From Luzula sylvatica (Eukaryota; Streptophyta; Magnoliopsida; Poales; Juncaceae): a DNA stretch of 64,000 nt. This document shows positions 36,358 to 49,435 of this stretch, one piece after another. The translations under genes were made by a program, and so were the position numbers. The stretch lies in the NCBI GenBank assembly GCA_946800325.1, contig OX326956.1:37789082-37853081 (forward strand), written 5' to 3'. Numbering within the stretch: the stretch's first letter is position 1; the number at the start of each line of letters is the position of its first letter. The notes beneath the pieces were generated by a model, which did no database searches, had not been told where the DNA came from, and saw only the letters and a list, made by a program, of their open reading frames with translations.

Positions 36358-37143
36358 TGCATAATTCTAACTTCAATAAGAGGTTTATAGAGGTAAAATA
36401 GATATGGGTCTTCACAAGATCAATGGGAAATTGGGAACTCTAAGAATTTCCATTAAAATTTTGCAAAACGAAAAAAGCTGAGAGAGACTGTTGGGTTTTG
36501 GGTTGAGAAGAGAGTGAAAAAGAAGGTGACGTGGAAAGAAAGAGGGGATTGGGACCAATGGAAGAAGGACAAGTAGGAAAAGAGATGAGAGCTGAAGATG
36601 ATTCGTTTGAGGATAGAGGGCGAAAAGAAACGGAGGCCATAATTTTTGTGGCTAAGGATTTGGACAAGTGGCTTGAAATTTTTGTTGATTTTAAGGCCCT
36701 TTTCTAAAAATTTGGAACTAAAATGTATTGTATCGTAGACTTGTACTTCGTAACTATGTACTACAATCTTCATTAAAAAGTACAAACAAAAATTAAAAAA
36801 TATACTTATTTTATTATCTATTTATCATAATTGACATATTTTTTTACATCTAAAATTCAATCAATATAAAAAAAACTAGTCTTTCTATTTTCTTTTGATA
36901 TCCGTGAGGAAAAAGGCCCAATTAAAATTTAAATCAGAGCCACAAGTCAATTTAGCCCAATTTAGCCTACCATTTATCCTCCATTAAAGCATAGCTAGCG
37001 AAGTCACCACATTAGCAATCCAATCACTACGTGGATATCCATGCAGAAGGCAACGTGTCCTCGTCCCTCCTCTGCCCTTTCATCTTCCTCTAATCAACTC
37101 CTAAAACCCTTATCACCAGCAAAACCGACCAAACAACACGCAA
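36358..37143. promoter_or_regulatory. Shared upstream region of two divergent genes
   Basis: 786 bp separate the start codons of the TROL-like gene (minus) and the membrane protein gene (plus). TGACGTGG at 36527-36534 and CTACGTGG near 37027 have the ACGT core of bZIP sites. No clear TATA box could be assigned to either gene. Confidence 0.45.
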
Positions 37144-38538
37144 ATGGTGAAGCTAGCAACTGCAAGGGACTTTCGAAACTACGGTCCGGGTGGGGCCCGC
37201 AACAAGTGGGAGTACATAAACGCTGGTCTCTACCTCTTCTCTCAGATTCTTCTGATTGGCGGTTTTACCGCGCAATTGTCTTCGATTCCTCTATATTTGA
37301 AATCGGGCCTCGCTTTAGTTTTGATCGGAATTTTGATCGTGGCGGCGGTGAATGCACATGATTTTGTTGCTCACATGGCAGGAATTGATTGGAGGGTTGG
37401 TTTGGTGGAGTACGATCAACAACTCGCCCTCGTGGAATTCGCGGTTCCACTTGTTAATATCATTGGGAGTGTCCTTTTCTTTTTTGGGGTTCTCTTCTTC
37501 GAAATTCAGGTTATTTTTCTCATATAATTTGCATTTATATGTGGGAATTTTAATAATAATGATGTTAATAATAATATTACCCTCATTTTGAGTCCATGTA
37601 TAATATTTACAGGTGCATAGAGGGTACATGTACAAATTAGAGAAGCACGGGCTGAACCTGGTATTGGCTGGACCGTTACTCTGGTTAGTCGGTTCAATCG
37701 GGAGTATATGCCAAGTTTATGATCGAGCTAATGGACACGTACAAATTTTGCAAAAGAGTGTGCAGGTTCCATTAGTAATGGGCTGCTTGCTTTTCTTGGT
37801 TGGTGGCATTTTAAATTGGATCGGGGTGCATAAATCGCTCGATTCTAGCTTCAAGATGTTAGTGAGTTCTTTACACTTTCCAAATTTATGTTTGAAATAA
37901 ATTTGTTCTGCGTAAACTTGATTAAATTACCAACAATGTACTAGTTCATGTCTATATATACTGGTCAGTTTTATTTTATAAGATGTTAAGATGAGTATTT
38001 AATTGTACAATCATAGGGGATTAGTCCAATTTTAAGTTAGGGCATGGCCGCCTAGGCAACTTTTTCAAACGTAACATTGCTTCAATTTTTGCTTCCGGTG
38101 GTTAAAATTTTAATCCTAATTCAAATTTCATTAATATGGGCAAAAAGGTATATATCAATATGTACAATGTGAAAGATAATCTAGTACACGATAAAAGATA
38201 TATTGATACGGGATAAAGATATGTGATACGATACGTAATTAATATGATAATTAACTAGAGAAATATTTATGCAGGATAAGAATTGGATATGGTTCGGTAT
38301 ATCGGGGAGCATCCTGTTCTTCATTGGAGGATTCTTCAACCTCCTGAAAGTTTTCAAAATGCAACAAATGGAGGGAATGAGACTTGAGAGACTTAGAGGG
38401 GGTGCTCATGAGAGATTAGGGAGAGAAAGAGAAGGCCAGGTTCCCTTAATCATAGACGAGGACGACATGGGAAACCGAAGGAAGAAGCCGATTCAGACGC
38501 CTTATAAAGATGCACTTGTTGGCGCCGGCCAAGTTTGA
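37144..38538 (+). CDS. Six-pass plant membrane protein of unknown function
   Basis: Three exons join in frame: 37144-37509, 37613-37861 and 38275-38538, giving 292 residues. Splice sites are CAG/GTTATT, TTTACAG/GTG, TTA/GTGAGT and ATGCAG/GAT. The N-terminus starts MVKLATARDFRNYGPGGARN. Hydrophobic segments lie at about residues 26-46, 54-75, 95-118, 135-155, 170-190 and 208-228. The C-terminal 60 residues are charged, with an Arg-rich stretch ('RLERLRGGAHERLGRERE') and an acidic 'DEDD', probably cytosolic. I cannot name the family; it looks like a conserved plant protein because the exons and frame are clean. An alternative ATG at 37041 is out of frame. Confidence 0.85.
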
Positions 38539-38782
38539 AGCTTGATTCATTTATGCTTTGGTACCAACAATTTGATATTTGGGTTTTCTATTTTTGTTTA
38601 TTATCGTGTCATGTTTTTAGTTTCTTTGTGTGTTTGTTTTTTATCATGTTTCATTGTGCATCTTTGGTCATGGGAATAATTTGTACCAAAAAAATATTAA
38701 AAACTCTTATGAGGATGAAGTATAAATGATGAATGCATTTTATTGAATGATGTTGTGCACAAATAAAAAGAGGCCATTTATT

Positions 38783-40010
38783 GTGCCTCTCATTTTTCTC
38801 ATCATATTCTCTATATTATCCATTAACTATATTATCCATTAACTATTAATAATTAATTAATATATAATTGAAGTATTCTCTATATTATCCATTAACGAAT
38901 AATTAACAAAAAGAAACATTATTAATAATTAATTAATATATAACTAAAGCGGGTAATTAACAAAAAAAACACTATTAATAATTAATTAATATATAATTAA
39001 AGTATGTATGCATTAATAATTCTTAACCAATATCAATTAAAGGAAAAAAAACATTATTAATAATTAATTAATATATAATTAAAGCGGGTAATTAACAAAA
39101 CACACTATTAATAATTAATTAATATATAATTAAAGTATGTATGCATTAACAATTCTTAACCAATATCAATTAAAGATTAATGGAGTGTCTTTTTTAAAAA
39201 CTATGTTAATTAATTACTAATTAATAGTTAATTAATGATATAAAGGAGGATGGTGACGAAATGAGAGGACAAGTAACCAATATCAATTAACGATTAATGC
39301 AGTGATAGCTAATTGATGATATAAATGATCTCATTTTCTCATCATATTCTCTATATTATCCATTAACGGATAATTAACAAAAAAAACACTATTAATAATT
39401 AATTAATATATAATTGAAGTATTCTCCATATTATCCATTAACGAATAATTAACAAAAAAGAAACATTGTTAATAATTAATTAATATATAACTAAAGCGGG
39501 TAATTAACAAAAAACACTATTAATAATTAATATATAATTAAAGTATGTATGCATTAATAATTCTTAACCAATATCAATTAAAGAAAAAAACATTATTAAT
39601 AATTAATTAAAATATAATTAAAGCGGGTAATTAACAAAAAAAACACTATTAATAATTAATTAATATATAATTAAAGTATGTATGCATTAACAATTCTTAA
39701 CCAATATCAATTAAAGATTAATGGAGTGTCTTTTTTAATGACTATGTTAATTAATTACTAATTAATAGTTAATTGGTGATATAAAGGATGTGGTGACGAA
39801 ATGAGAGGACAAGTAACCAATATCAATTAACGATTAATGCGGTGTCTTTTTTTTAATGACTATGTTCATTAATTACCAATTAATAGATAATTGATGATAT
39901 AAATGATTTGGTGAGGAAATGAGGGAACAAGGTAAAAATATTTTTTAATTATCAATTAATAGTTAATTGGTGATATAAATGATGTGGTGAGGAAATGAGA
40001 GGACAAGGAA
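38783..40010. repeat. Tandemly expanded AT-rich foldback repeat
   Basis: A unit of about 540 bp is present twice (from about 38787 and about 39325, each starting with 'tctcatcatattctctat' and 'attatccattaac'). Inside it smaller units with 'attaataattaattaatata' and 'aaagcgggtaattaac' recur about ten times. The left end ('gcctctcatttttctcatc') and the right end ('gaggaaatgagaggac') are inverted. Related sequence occurs at 61130-61460. Confidence 0.7.
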
Positions 40011-40059
40011 AAAAACATTTAGTGACGAATAAATTTGTAATTAAAAGTAATGAATTTTT

Positions 40060-40225
40060 GGACATCGGTTAATGCACGTGAATCCGTCAAAGATTCATCT
40101 TGACATGATGCGTGCTTATGTGATGCGTGATTTTGTATTGAGTCTGTCAAGATTTATCTTGACGTGATGCGTGATTTTGTATTGAGTTCGTCAAAATTTA
40201 TCGACATGATGCGTGATATTGTATT
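40060..40225. repeat. Three tandem ~50-bp units (GATGCGTGATTTTGTATTGA)
   Basis: Units with 'tgatgcgtgattttgtattgag' and 'tcaagatttatcttgac' (slightly different each time) follow one another. A small inverted repeat 'tcaaga...tcttga' lies in each. Confidence 0.7.
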
Positions 40226-40239
40226 TTGATCTCTAATGG

Positions 40240-40828
40240 CCCATCCACAAAAAATATAAATTATTATATAAAAATATATATTTAGTGAAAGAAAATATAA
40301 AATATTATTCATGTAAAAAAAATATAATATCTACAAAAAAAAGTATATGTCGACAAAGGAAATATAAATTATTATATAAAAAAATATACCAAATGTTATT
40401 CATGTACAATATATATAATATTTAATTTATAAAAAGATATAAAAAAATATAACACGTATATATTTGAAAAATATATATAGTACATCTAAAAGGTAAAATA
40501 ATACATATAAAAATATTTTGAAAATAAAAATATATCATACATGTAAAAAACATATATCATGCGTATAAAAAGTAATAATATATTTAAAATATTAAACATA
40601 AATGTGTATCATGCGTCTAAATGTATAAAAACAAAAATATATCGTACATATAAGAAAACTTATATTACATTTAAAATATATATATCATAAGTTTAAAATA
40701 TATACGATATATCTAAGATATTTAACATAAACTTATGTCTTGTATCTTAAAAAATATATAATACTTCTCAAAACTTATAAACATAAAAATGTATTATTCA
40801 TGTAATAATTTATAACATGTACCAAAAA
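40240..40828. repeat. Diverged AT-rich minisatellite
   Basis: Units such as 'atatatcatacatgtaaaaaa' (by part) and 'tatatcatgcgtataaaaag' recur irregularly, as at 23465-23850. No gene. Confidence 0.5.
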
Positions 40829-41503
40829 TAGGAACATTTCTACATGTGTCCTTATAGGGGAAAAAAAAAGTCGAAAACCCGATTTTTAATAAATATTTCA
40901 AAAATAACTCAAACCGGATTATAAAAACCCGATACCAATTGATTTTAAAAACTAGTTGGTTTAATTAAGTTAAACTAACACAATTAAACAATCGTGAAAA
41001 CTTCAAGAAACCATCGGGTTTTTTAAATAAGTTGAGGAAAAATAAAAATTGATTAATACGTGTTTCCGGATTTTATCATCACATATTTTGTGATTTAATT
41101 AACACATTCAATTAACATGGTGACTAATCAATATCATATTATTAACAATCAGTTCATATATAATAAAAATTCATTTGAACTAAAATATTTGAATTGATAT
41201 GAATTATTTGTTAATATTTTTTTATTAATTATTATGCTATTGAAGAGTGTTCTTTTTTTTTTTTTTTTTCCGTGAGGTGGCTATTGAAGAGTGTTAATGA
41301 GAACTTATAAAATGTGGTGGTGAAATCTTGGGGGAAACTAAAAAAAATTCTTTTATTATTTCGCCAAAGTTGTGCATATGAACGAATAATAATAAAAGGA
41401 ATGCAAAAAATTTATTTGCCCTTAGTTTTGAAATATTTATTAAAATCGGGTTATTTTCGATTTTTTTTTTTCATAGGGGGCACATGCAAAAATGTTTCTC
41501 CGT
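40829..41503. mobile_element. Foldback MULE-like MITE, TSD not found
   Basis: Left end 'ggaacatttctacatgtg' and the complement of the right end 'ggagaaacatttttgcatgtg' pair. Inside, 'cccgattttaataaatattt' and its complement pair as well. The end pattern resembles 25113-25954 (GGAGCATTTCTACGTA). A short open frame at 41314-41505 is inside the repeat and is not a gene. Confidence 0.6.
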
Positions 41504-41598
41504 AATATTGAACCCGTTCCGAGATAAAACATACATCTTTACCGTCTAGATCAAATCAGTGGACAACAGTGATGTGTCAGTACCGTATGAATTTTTAA

Positions 41599-43641
41599 GA
41601 AAAAATTTCAATAACCCCCTAACTTATTTGAATTTGTAAAGAACACCTTCTCATTTTAGATACTCCAAAAAACCCCACCAAACAATATTTCATTTTCATT
41701 TATCTCCCTATAAACGTTAATATTGACATTTCATGATGTTGAAATTTGTTTGGGTCAAAATACCCCTGTATTTTCCATATTAAATTTTGTAAAACCTTTT
41801 CTTTATTATTGTATTAATTTAAAAATCTCCATAAATATTTTTCAAAATATACCAATTTAAAAAATACTATATGTAATACACATAATTTTAATATTTCATT
41901 TATTATATATTTTGTCATACTCATTTAATAAACAATAAAATATATTTGTCACACAAAACTAACATTAAATAAAAAAATTAAACAACGATAAAAAAAATCT
42001 TGAAAATATTTTAACAAAATAATATTATTTTAGTATTTACTTTTAATATTCATTAATTGCTAATACCTTGAAACTAGAAGTTGAAATCAATATAGCCGTT
42101 GAAATTAAAATGAGCGAAAATACTATTTTAATGTTAGTTTAATGTTCATTCATCGATTGTTAATTTGGCAAAAAAAAATACTATTTTAGCAACTAAGTTT
42201 TATTAACAAATATTAAGAATTAAAACAAAATGTTAAAATAATATTATTTTGTTAAGATATTTTCTGGATTTTTTTTATATCATTGTTTTTTTTTATTTAA
42301 TTCTAGTTTTTTATGATAAAATATATAATAAATGAAATATTAAATTTACGTGTATGACATATAGTTTTTTTAAATAAGTATATATTAAAAAATATTTATG
42401 GAGATTTTAAATTAATAAAATAATACAAACAATGTTTAATAAAATTAAATACTGAAAAATAGAGGGGTATTTTGGTCCAAAAAAATTCAACACAATGAAA
42501 TGTCAAGATTCACCCCTATAGGGAAGTAAATAAAAATGAAATCTTGTTCGGAGGATATTTTTTGGAGTATCTAAAAAGTGAAGGATATTTCTACAAATTA
42601 AAAAAAAAAGTTAGGATATTATTGAAGGAAATACAGTTTCAGGATCAACCGTAGAAGTGTACACAAGGATAAACGAATGTAAGCGTACATTCGTGGTCAT
42701 ATCTTTCAGTAGGAAAATCCAATTTGAATGGTTAGATAGATAATAAGATTATCGACAACTTTCATATATAAATATATTTCATATGAACGAAGTATTAGTG
42801 TCGTTTCTATGAAATACCGAAAGGGTGCAACAATATGACATACAGTTAGTAAAACAGTCATAACTTTTGCATACGAACTCCACTTGGGCCAGGCCAAATT
42901 GGGTCGTGTAGATAATAAGATTATCTACAACTTTCGTGTTGGTTCATTTTCTGTCAGAGGAATTTACCAATTTCGTATGGACAGAATACTGGACAGATTC
43001 ATGCAACTTTCTGTGTGAAAGAGTGTATATTGGATATACATGTCTTTTGGCCAATCATAATCCTATGTGATATAAATAGGATAATTCTCTCTCATCTGGT
43101 GTGGTTGATTCAGTTAATTAATTCAGAATATTCCAGAGAATTGTAAGACAACTTTCTAGAGAGAGAAAGGGTGTAAAGAGAGAGAAACCGTGAAAAGGTG
43201 TTTTCCGGTATAGAGAATCAAACAATCAAGCAAGTTCGCCGGTGCATCGTCTAGGCAGTTGCATCCGTGACCGACGTCTTACGAGTCAAGGTGGATACAC
43301 GTAGAGGATTCACGATTGGGGCTCTTTCAGTTGTGATCGATTCGGACGAGTAATTTCTGTCGGAGACGAAATCGAGCGAATCGGCAACGTCAACGGAACG
43401 GTGAAAGACGCGTGGTGTGGGACGCGCGGATTGTCACCAACGTGACACGAAAAGAAGAATAGCAATCAACCCTTCGTGTGCAATCAATTTTGCACCGGTA
43501 TGAATCTAATATTCTTATTTGCATCGTACCCTTCGAAGTCATGACGTGATCTCGGGAATCGGGGAACCGGACCGGGCCTACATATCCGCTGCGCGGGCCC
43601 GGGGCAGGGTAGAATCCCCTTCAATTATTTGAAATTTTCCC
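41599..43641. mobile_element. Foldback MULE MITE split by a solo LTR
   Basis: The element has long inverted arms starting GAAAAAATTTCAATAACCCC and ending in the complement of GGGAAAATTTCAAATAA. A perfect 9-bp duplication AATTTTTAA flanks it (41590-41598 and 43642-43650). The right arm is split by the solo LTR 42623-43623. Without that insert it is about 1.04 kb. It is related to 59897-60755. Confidence 0.9.
42623..43623 (+). mobile_element. Solo copia LTR of the element-A family (1001 bp)
   Basis: TGAAGGAAATACAG...ATCCCCTTCA is flanked by identical ATTAT (42618-42622 and 43624-43628). It matches the reverse of 12687-13765 along its length. A CCAAT-type box (43051) and TATAAATA (43071-43078) mark the promoter. 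No internal sequence is left, so it arose by recombination between the two LTRs of a full element. Confidence 0.95.
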
Positions 43642-43661
43642 AATTTTTAATTACTCAAAAG

Positions 43662-44353
43662 TAGAGGTGGCAAACAGTCGGTTTGGGCGGTTTCGGGGTG
43701 AACCCAACATGTTTCGGGCTAATTTTTGGGTTCGGATCACATCGGGTTAAGTCAATTCGGATCAAGCCGGGTTTGTATAAATCAATTTCGAGTTGAAAAT
43801 TATAGTCGGGTCGGATTTTCAAGTTCGGGATGATTCGCGGACGCGGTTTGTTACGGATTCGGATTCTTTCGGAATTCGGGTTAGTCAAATTTGGGTTGTG
43901 TCGGATTTTTTTTAATGATTCTATAAATCAATTTTGTCAAAATATTAGATATAAAATTAAAATATTATCTAAATCCAGGTCTCTGTTTTTTATTTGAAAG
44001 TACCGGTGCCATCTCACTCTTGAAAAATGTAATAAATATAATATTACAGAGATTAGTTAATAGATTGAAATAAAAAAAAATGATAACACCGGGTCAATTT
44101 GGGTTCGGACTATTTGAGTTCGGACTTGTCATAATCGGGTTTATCGGATTTCGGACAACTCGGATTCGGGTCGAGTTGGGTCGGAATAATAATTATAATA
44201 TGTCACGCCGGGTCAATTTTGGGTCGGATTTCTCGGGTTCGGGTCAAACGGGTTCGGTCGTTTGAATTTTATAAATTTTTCGGGTCACGGACGAGTCGTA
44301 CCTCGGGCAAGTCGGACGGTTTTTTCGGGTCCGGGCCGGATTTGCGACCTCTA
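43662..44353. mobile_element. hAT MITE with TCGGGTT-type subterminal repeats
   Basis: TIRs TAGAGGTGGCAAACAGTCGG and the complement of TAGAGGTCGCAAATCCGG. Identical 8-bp duplications CTCAAAAG lie at 43654-43661 and 44354-44361. Many 'tcgggtt' and 'ttcggat' blocks lie in both halves. It has no transposase. Confidence 0.93.
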
Positions 44354-44539
44354 CTCAAAAGGTAAATAATTTTTGTTGGATAAAAAAAGCTACAATTACT
44401 ATTACTAATTATTACTAATATTATTACTAATAGTACTAATCTTGAACATATCACCATATGGTGACACGTGGCTCTTTTTTTTTGAATTTTCAATTGAAAA
44501 ATTTATATTCTTCCTCAAATTTTACCCTAACATACTATA

Positions 44540-45005
44540 TGTTCTAAATTAATTTATTTAATTAACATGATAAGTAACACATGTTAGCTATTAATTTAAT
44601 ACGTAACTGACATTGACATTAGTTCGAATTCATAAATTTAAATCAATATTAATAAATATTTAATGATATGTTCTAATTATCACGTTAATTAAATGCTATA
44701 GTACAAATATGGAGAATACGGCGGTACATTTTGGAGTAAAATAAATTTTTTTTTTTTTAATAAGAAAAAAAAATATTATGAATCTCCAAAATATAACTGC
44801 CGTATTTTCCATATTTTTTCTATTACATTTAGTTAACGTGATAATTAGAACATATCATTAAATATTTATTAATATTGATTCAAATTTATAAATTCGAACT
44901 AATGTTAATTATGTATTAAATTAATAGCTAACGTGTGTTGATTATTAAATATATTAACTTAGAACACAAAACAAAACTCGCGAAATCGCGCGGACACAAC
45001 GCTAG
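44540..45005 (+). mobile_element. AT-rich palindrome followed by Helitron-like 3' end
   Basis: 44540-44960 forms an inverted repeat ('gttctaaattaattt' to its complement). Just after it, a short hairpin CGCGAAATCGCG (near 44979-44990) is followed by CTAG at 45002-45005 and a T, the terminal pattern of Helitrons. No 5' TC end or Rep/helicase gene could be placed. The palindrome shares sequence with the arms of 25113-25954. Confidence 0.5.
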
Positions 45006-46526
45006 TTTCAACTATGGAAACAAAAAGACCTTAATATGCAAAGGATCAAACTAATAAATTATATCCACAAAAAAATTAATAATGGTTTATTGGTCTCCCA
45101 AAATAAATAGTATCTTGATAATTAACTCTAAGAAAATTAGTACAGCTCATGACAATGCTAACATTCTTCTTCAACGTATGGATGAAATATGCGACCGAAT
45201 ATTTCTAGAATCGGACAACCAGACAGTGGTGTTGACATAATACATAACTGAGGAAGGAGAAAAATGAAAAGTATTTTTATTTAAATAAAATATAGATCTT
45301 TTAAGCTCGGATTCTTTTTTATATAAAAAATAGTTTCTAAATGAAAACTGTTTCGGCCGTCACAAACATAAACCACATAAATGTTACTAAATGTTAATTA
45401 ATGACAAAATATATATAACTGGATCTCAAGAAATATTTTAATAAAAACCTCTTCGGTAATAGTTCCGTAAATTATGTTTGTGAGTAGTGGTTTTGGTTTT
45501 AAATAATGTAAATTAAACTTTTTTGTAATGTAAATTAAACTTAAATTTATATTAGCATATAAAATAGGACTTGAAACCTGCTCATTTAAATAAATAAATA
45601 AATAATGTAATTAGTACAGCTCATTTAAAAATATTAGCAGTGCTGGCGAAAATGCAATTTCTTTTTTGTTACTTTAAAACGAAAATAATTATAAAAAATA
45701 ATAAAAAAAATATTATTTTTCTCTTTCGCCAGAAGGCTTGGCGAAAATGATTTAATTAATTTTTTTCAGGTTAACGAGCAAAATTTTGCAAAATTGTAGT
45801 TTTCCTTGCAATTTGGGTTTTTTCCGAAGGTTACATGTCAAGAAAATTCAAAAATATAGATTTTTGAAGGAATAAGAATTTTTTTCGCAATTCCCAAAAA
45901 TGTTAGGGGGTTTGTCATGCTTAGGTAAGAATTTTTTTTTCGTAATTCCCAAAAATGTTAGGGGGTTTGTCATGCTTAGGGAAATTTCTTACAAGCATGT
46001 CTGTATATGTATATTCATACAAATAAATTTCGGTCAAACATAAACGAGCTATATACATTATTAATTAATAAACGATTATGGTACAAGAATTAATGAAGTA
46101 GCTAGGTTGCTTCCCTCTAAAAAAAATAAAAAAAAAAGATTACAAGAGATCAGCCAAAGCTGGCACAATCACATATAATATTATCATGTAAAGCACCCTC
46201 CGAATCCGGAATAATCACATATTATAATAGAGCGATTAGACTGGTCGGTTCTTAATTAAGCTACTAATCTGTCTGACGTAATCGCTTATGTCATACAACT
46301 GGTTTTAATCATTTTTTATTCGGGAAATTTGCAAAAAAAAAAACAACCTGCAATGTGCTTAAACTAAAAAAAATGAATTATTGATAATTGCCACGAAAAA
46401 TGTTCTTCTGAAATTACAAAAAATTACAAAAATAACCCATATAAATGATTCAACACCATTAGTTTGCTGTTACAATCTTCTTAAATTATTATTTTATTAT
46501 ATTTAACCACCTCTCTAATATGTCGA
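45006..46526. other. Non-genic AT-rich region
   Basis: No gene is supported. 45873-45980 holds two tandem copies of a ~54-bp unit ending 'ttagggggtttgtcatgctt', which resembles a MULE right end (complement 'aagcatgacaaacccccta'). Confidence 0.5.
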
Positions 46527-47194
46527 TGTTGGAATATTATTTTAATATTGGACTTACATGTAAAATATTATGTGTTGTAATATTGTTATTTAAATGCTTA
46601 AAATATAGTGATCAATTTTAATTATAAAATTAAGTATTAAATGTGTCAATTAAGTTGTGGGCTTTTGAGATGTAGAATATTGTGGATGATGATTCTATTT
46701 TCTATGATGGGCTGAATTAGAAGATCTGCCCAAAAGGTATGTTTTTGTGAAAAGATGTCTTGTGGCTATATAAACAATTTGGTCCCAAATATATATGATA
46801 ATTTTTCATTCTTTATTCTGCCCTATTAAGATTAGATACAGAGAGATCCATTAGAGAAAATCAAAACGGCTCTAAATTGGACATCATAAATTACTTCAAA
46901 TCCATTTCTTGCAACTAAGGTTTCATGAATGCAACAACAGTGATGACGCGACATCAATTCGGACGAATTCCATACCCTTTCACATACGGTTAAGGTTCGG
47001 TATTGATTAAGATTATTCGGTTGAATTCACATAGTTATTACGGTCCGATTGTACGGAAAAATTTATTATTTTATTTATGGGGCGGTGCCGAATCGTTGCC
47101 GCCCCAACAATTGATATCAGAGCGAAACTATGTTGAATCACGGTTTAATTGGAAGAGAAACAAAGTTTAAAGTATTTCACATGATTTTTTTGTC

Positions 47195-47490
47195 CAATTT
47201 CGGTTAATTTCATTTGAGCGATGTATCGGTGTCGTTTTAATAGAATACCGAAAGGATGCGACGGTTTGAGATACAGTTAGTAAAACCGTCATAACTTTCG
47301 CATCCGAACTCCAATTGGGCTGAGCCAAATTGGGTCGGAAAGATAATAAGATTATCTACAACTTTCGTGAAGGTTTGAAATCGGTTGGAACAATTTAACA
47401 ATTTCGTTTCAACAAAAGGTGCATGCAGTTTTCTGTTTGAAAAAGTGTATAGTAGATATACATACATTTTGGCCAATCATTATCCTATAT
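47195..47490 (-). repeat. Element-A U3-like module in the leader of element D
   Basis: The stretch contains 'aataccgaaagg', 'cataactttcgcatccgaac', 'agataataagattatctaca' and 'gtatagtagatatacat', closely matching the U3 of 42623-43623 and the leader of element A (11697-12440). Confidence 0.8.
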
Positions 47491-49317
47491 AGTATATATA
47501 TGATGTTTTCTCTCTGATCTAATAAGTCAATTAAAGATTTAATCATGAAAGGTCATTTATTTTGGTCATGACTTTTGGTTTAGGAAGAGACGAGAATTGA
47601 ATTCCTGATTATTAGGGTCAATTTGAAATTTGGATTTGAAATTCCAATTTTTGTAAGTTTATTAAAATCCGAGCTTACAAGTTCTGAATATAGAAAATCA
47701 TGATATAAAATTCAGGATATTAAAGTTGGATTATGAAAATAAGGAAACGAAAAACTGGGAATTTTTTTTTGGATTTAATATTCCGGTTTTCTAAAGATAT
47801 TTCGAATCCAAAATTTGTAAATCTGGGAATTGAAAACTGAGATTTTAATTAAGGACTTCATATTCTGGATTTATGAAGGATGTATAGAACCTGGAATCTG
47901 GAAATTCAAGACAATTAAGTTCTGGACAACTAAGTTCTGGAATCCATAATTCTGAATCTGGAAATTAAGGATATTAAAATCTGGAACATGAAAATTCCGA
48001 ATTTTAAAATTCCAGAAATAAAAATTCTGAATTTGAAAATTTTAAATATTAAAATTTGGAATATGGAAATTATGGATATTAAAATTAAGGAAATTATCCG
48101 TATTACGATATAATTTTAAGTTTAATTAAAAAGTCTAAGGTATGTATTTTAAGATTAATTAACGTCAACATGTCGCCAAAGTGACATCTCTTGTTGAAAT
48201 TAATTATATTTTAAAATATAAAAAAATATGTGTATGATATTATTTAAATATTGACCGGCCCAAAGGAAGGCGATGTTTAATTTAATTTCATATGCATTTG
48301 TGATAATAAGTGTGTGATAATTATTTGGCTTTACGCGTGACTTATTTAATCGGCCCAAAGGAAGGTTAATTTGTTGACACATTAATTTATTACCAATGCT
48401 TGATTACCATGCCAAGATATTAATAAGAAGTTAATATGATTGACCAAAGTCAAAATATTTATGGAAAAATGATATCTTGATGATGGGGATAACCTTTAAT
48501 TGAATTTATTATTATTATTATTCGTTTATTTTGGTGAGCAATACAATTCTTGATTATAGTTCTTTATTTAACATTAATTCGGTTCTCACATTTATTGGAA
48601 ATATGTTTCTTTAAAGATGTCTTGTTTACGGGGAGAAATACGACTATAATTTTTGTTTAGCCGAAAAATACAAAGTCAGACATCTCAAGAACATGAATAT
48701 TGGTATATATATTTTGGTTTTATAACAAAACCACCTTGTTTGATTTTGAGATGAATTTTGTTAATTATCAAATATACCGTTGATTATGTGCAAGTAAGTA
48801 AAGAAATGTTAAAGAGAACAAAAAGTTAAATGTTCATATATCAAATGTCGGATAAGTTTTGAGATCGTTAAGTATACCGACTTTGATAATAATAAAGCGA
48901 AATGATTGTGAAATTTTGTCATGAAAGATGCATATATAGTGGGCATTTATTTGTAGACCACTAAATTATTGCATGACATTTAACAATTATGAAATACAAC
49001 AATGAAAGTTGTGAAAGAAAAACAGAGTAATATTGTCTATCATATATTTTGGTACAAACTCAAATAAGATATAATTACCCAAAACGTTATATAAGCAAGA
49101 CGTTGCCCATATGGGTGTAATTTCGGTTAAAGATATTCTGTTATAGTGGGAGTAAATATCTGTACAAATATTATGATATCGACACGTGATATAAACCTAT
49201 GTCATAGACATATGATACGGTTTTAAAGTTTTTAAAGTTTATTCGGTATTATGGTTATTCTGCAAAATTAATATTATATTTATCACTTTACTCTGATTTA
49301 AACTAGGTTCTTCTCAA

Positions 49318-49435
49318 TACGGTTTAAAGGAGACGGTTTGTCTCATTAAGGTATTAAAGGAGACATGTTGTCTCAATACGATTTTAAAGGAGACGGTTTG
49401 TCTCATTAAGTTATTAAAGGAGGCGATGTTAAGGA
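49318..49435. repeat. Four tandem ~28-bp units (AAAGGAGACGGTTTGTCTCA)
   Basis: The unit 'aaaggagacggtttgtctca' recurs four times with small changes upstream of the 3' LTR of element D. Each holds the short inverted repeat GAGAC...GTCTC. Confidence 0.85.

Noticed and set aside
36440..36785. Two minus-strand open frames of 75 and 110 codons upstream of the TROL-like start
   Set aside because: They overlap in different frames in the 5' leader or promoter region and show no domain; Ser/Phe-rich composition fits CT-rich leader DNA.
38783..40230. CRISPR-like or satellite array
   Set aside because: The units are AT-rich, of unequal length and have no unique spacers; this is a local tandem repeat in plant DNA.
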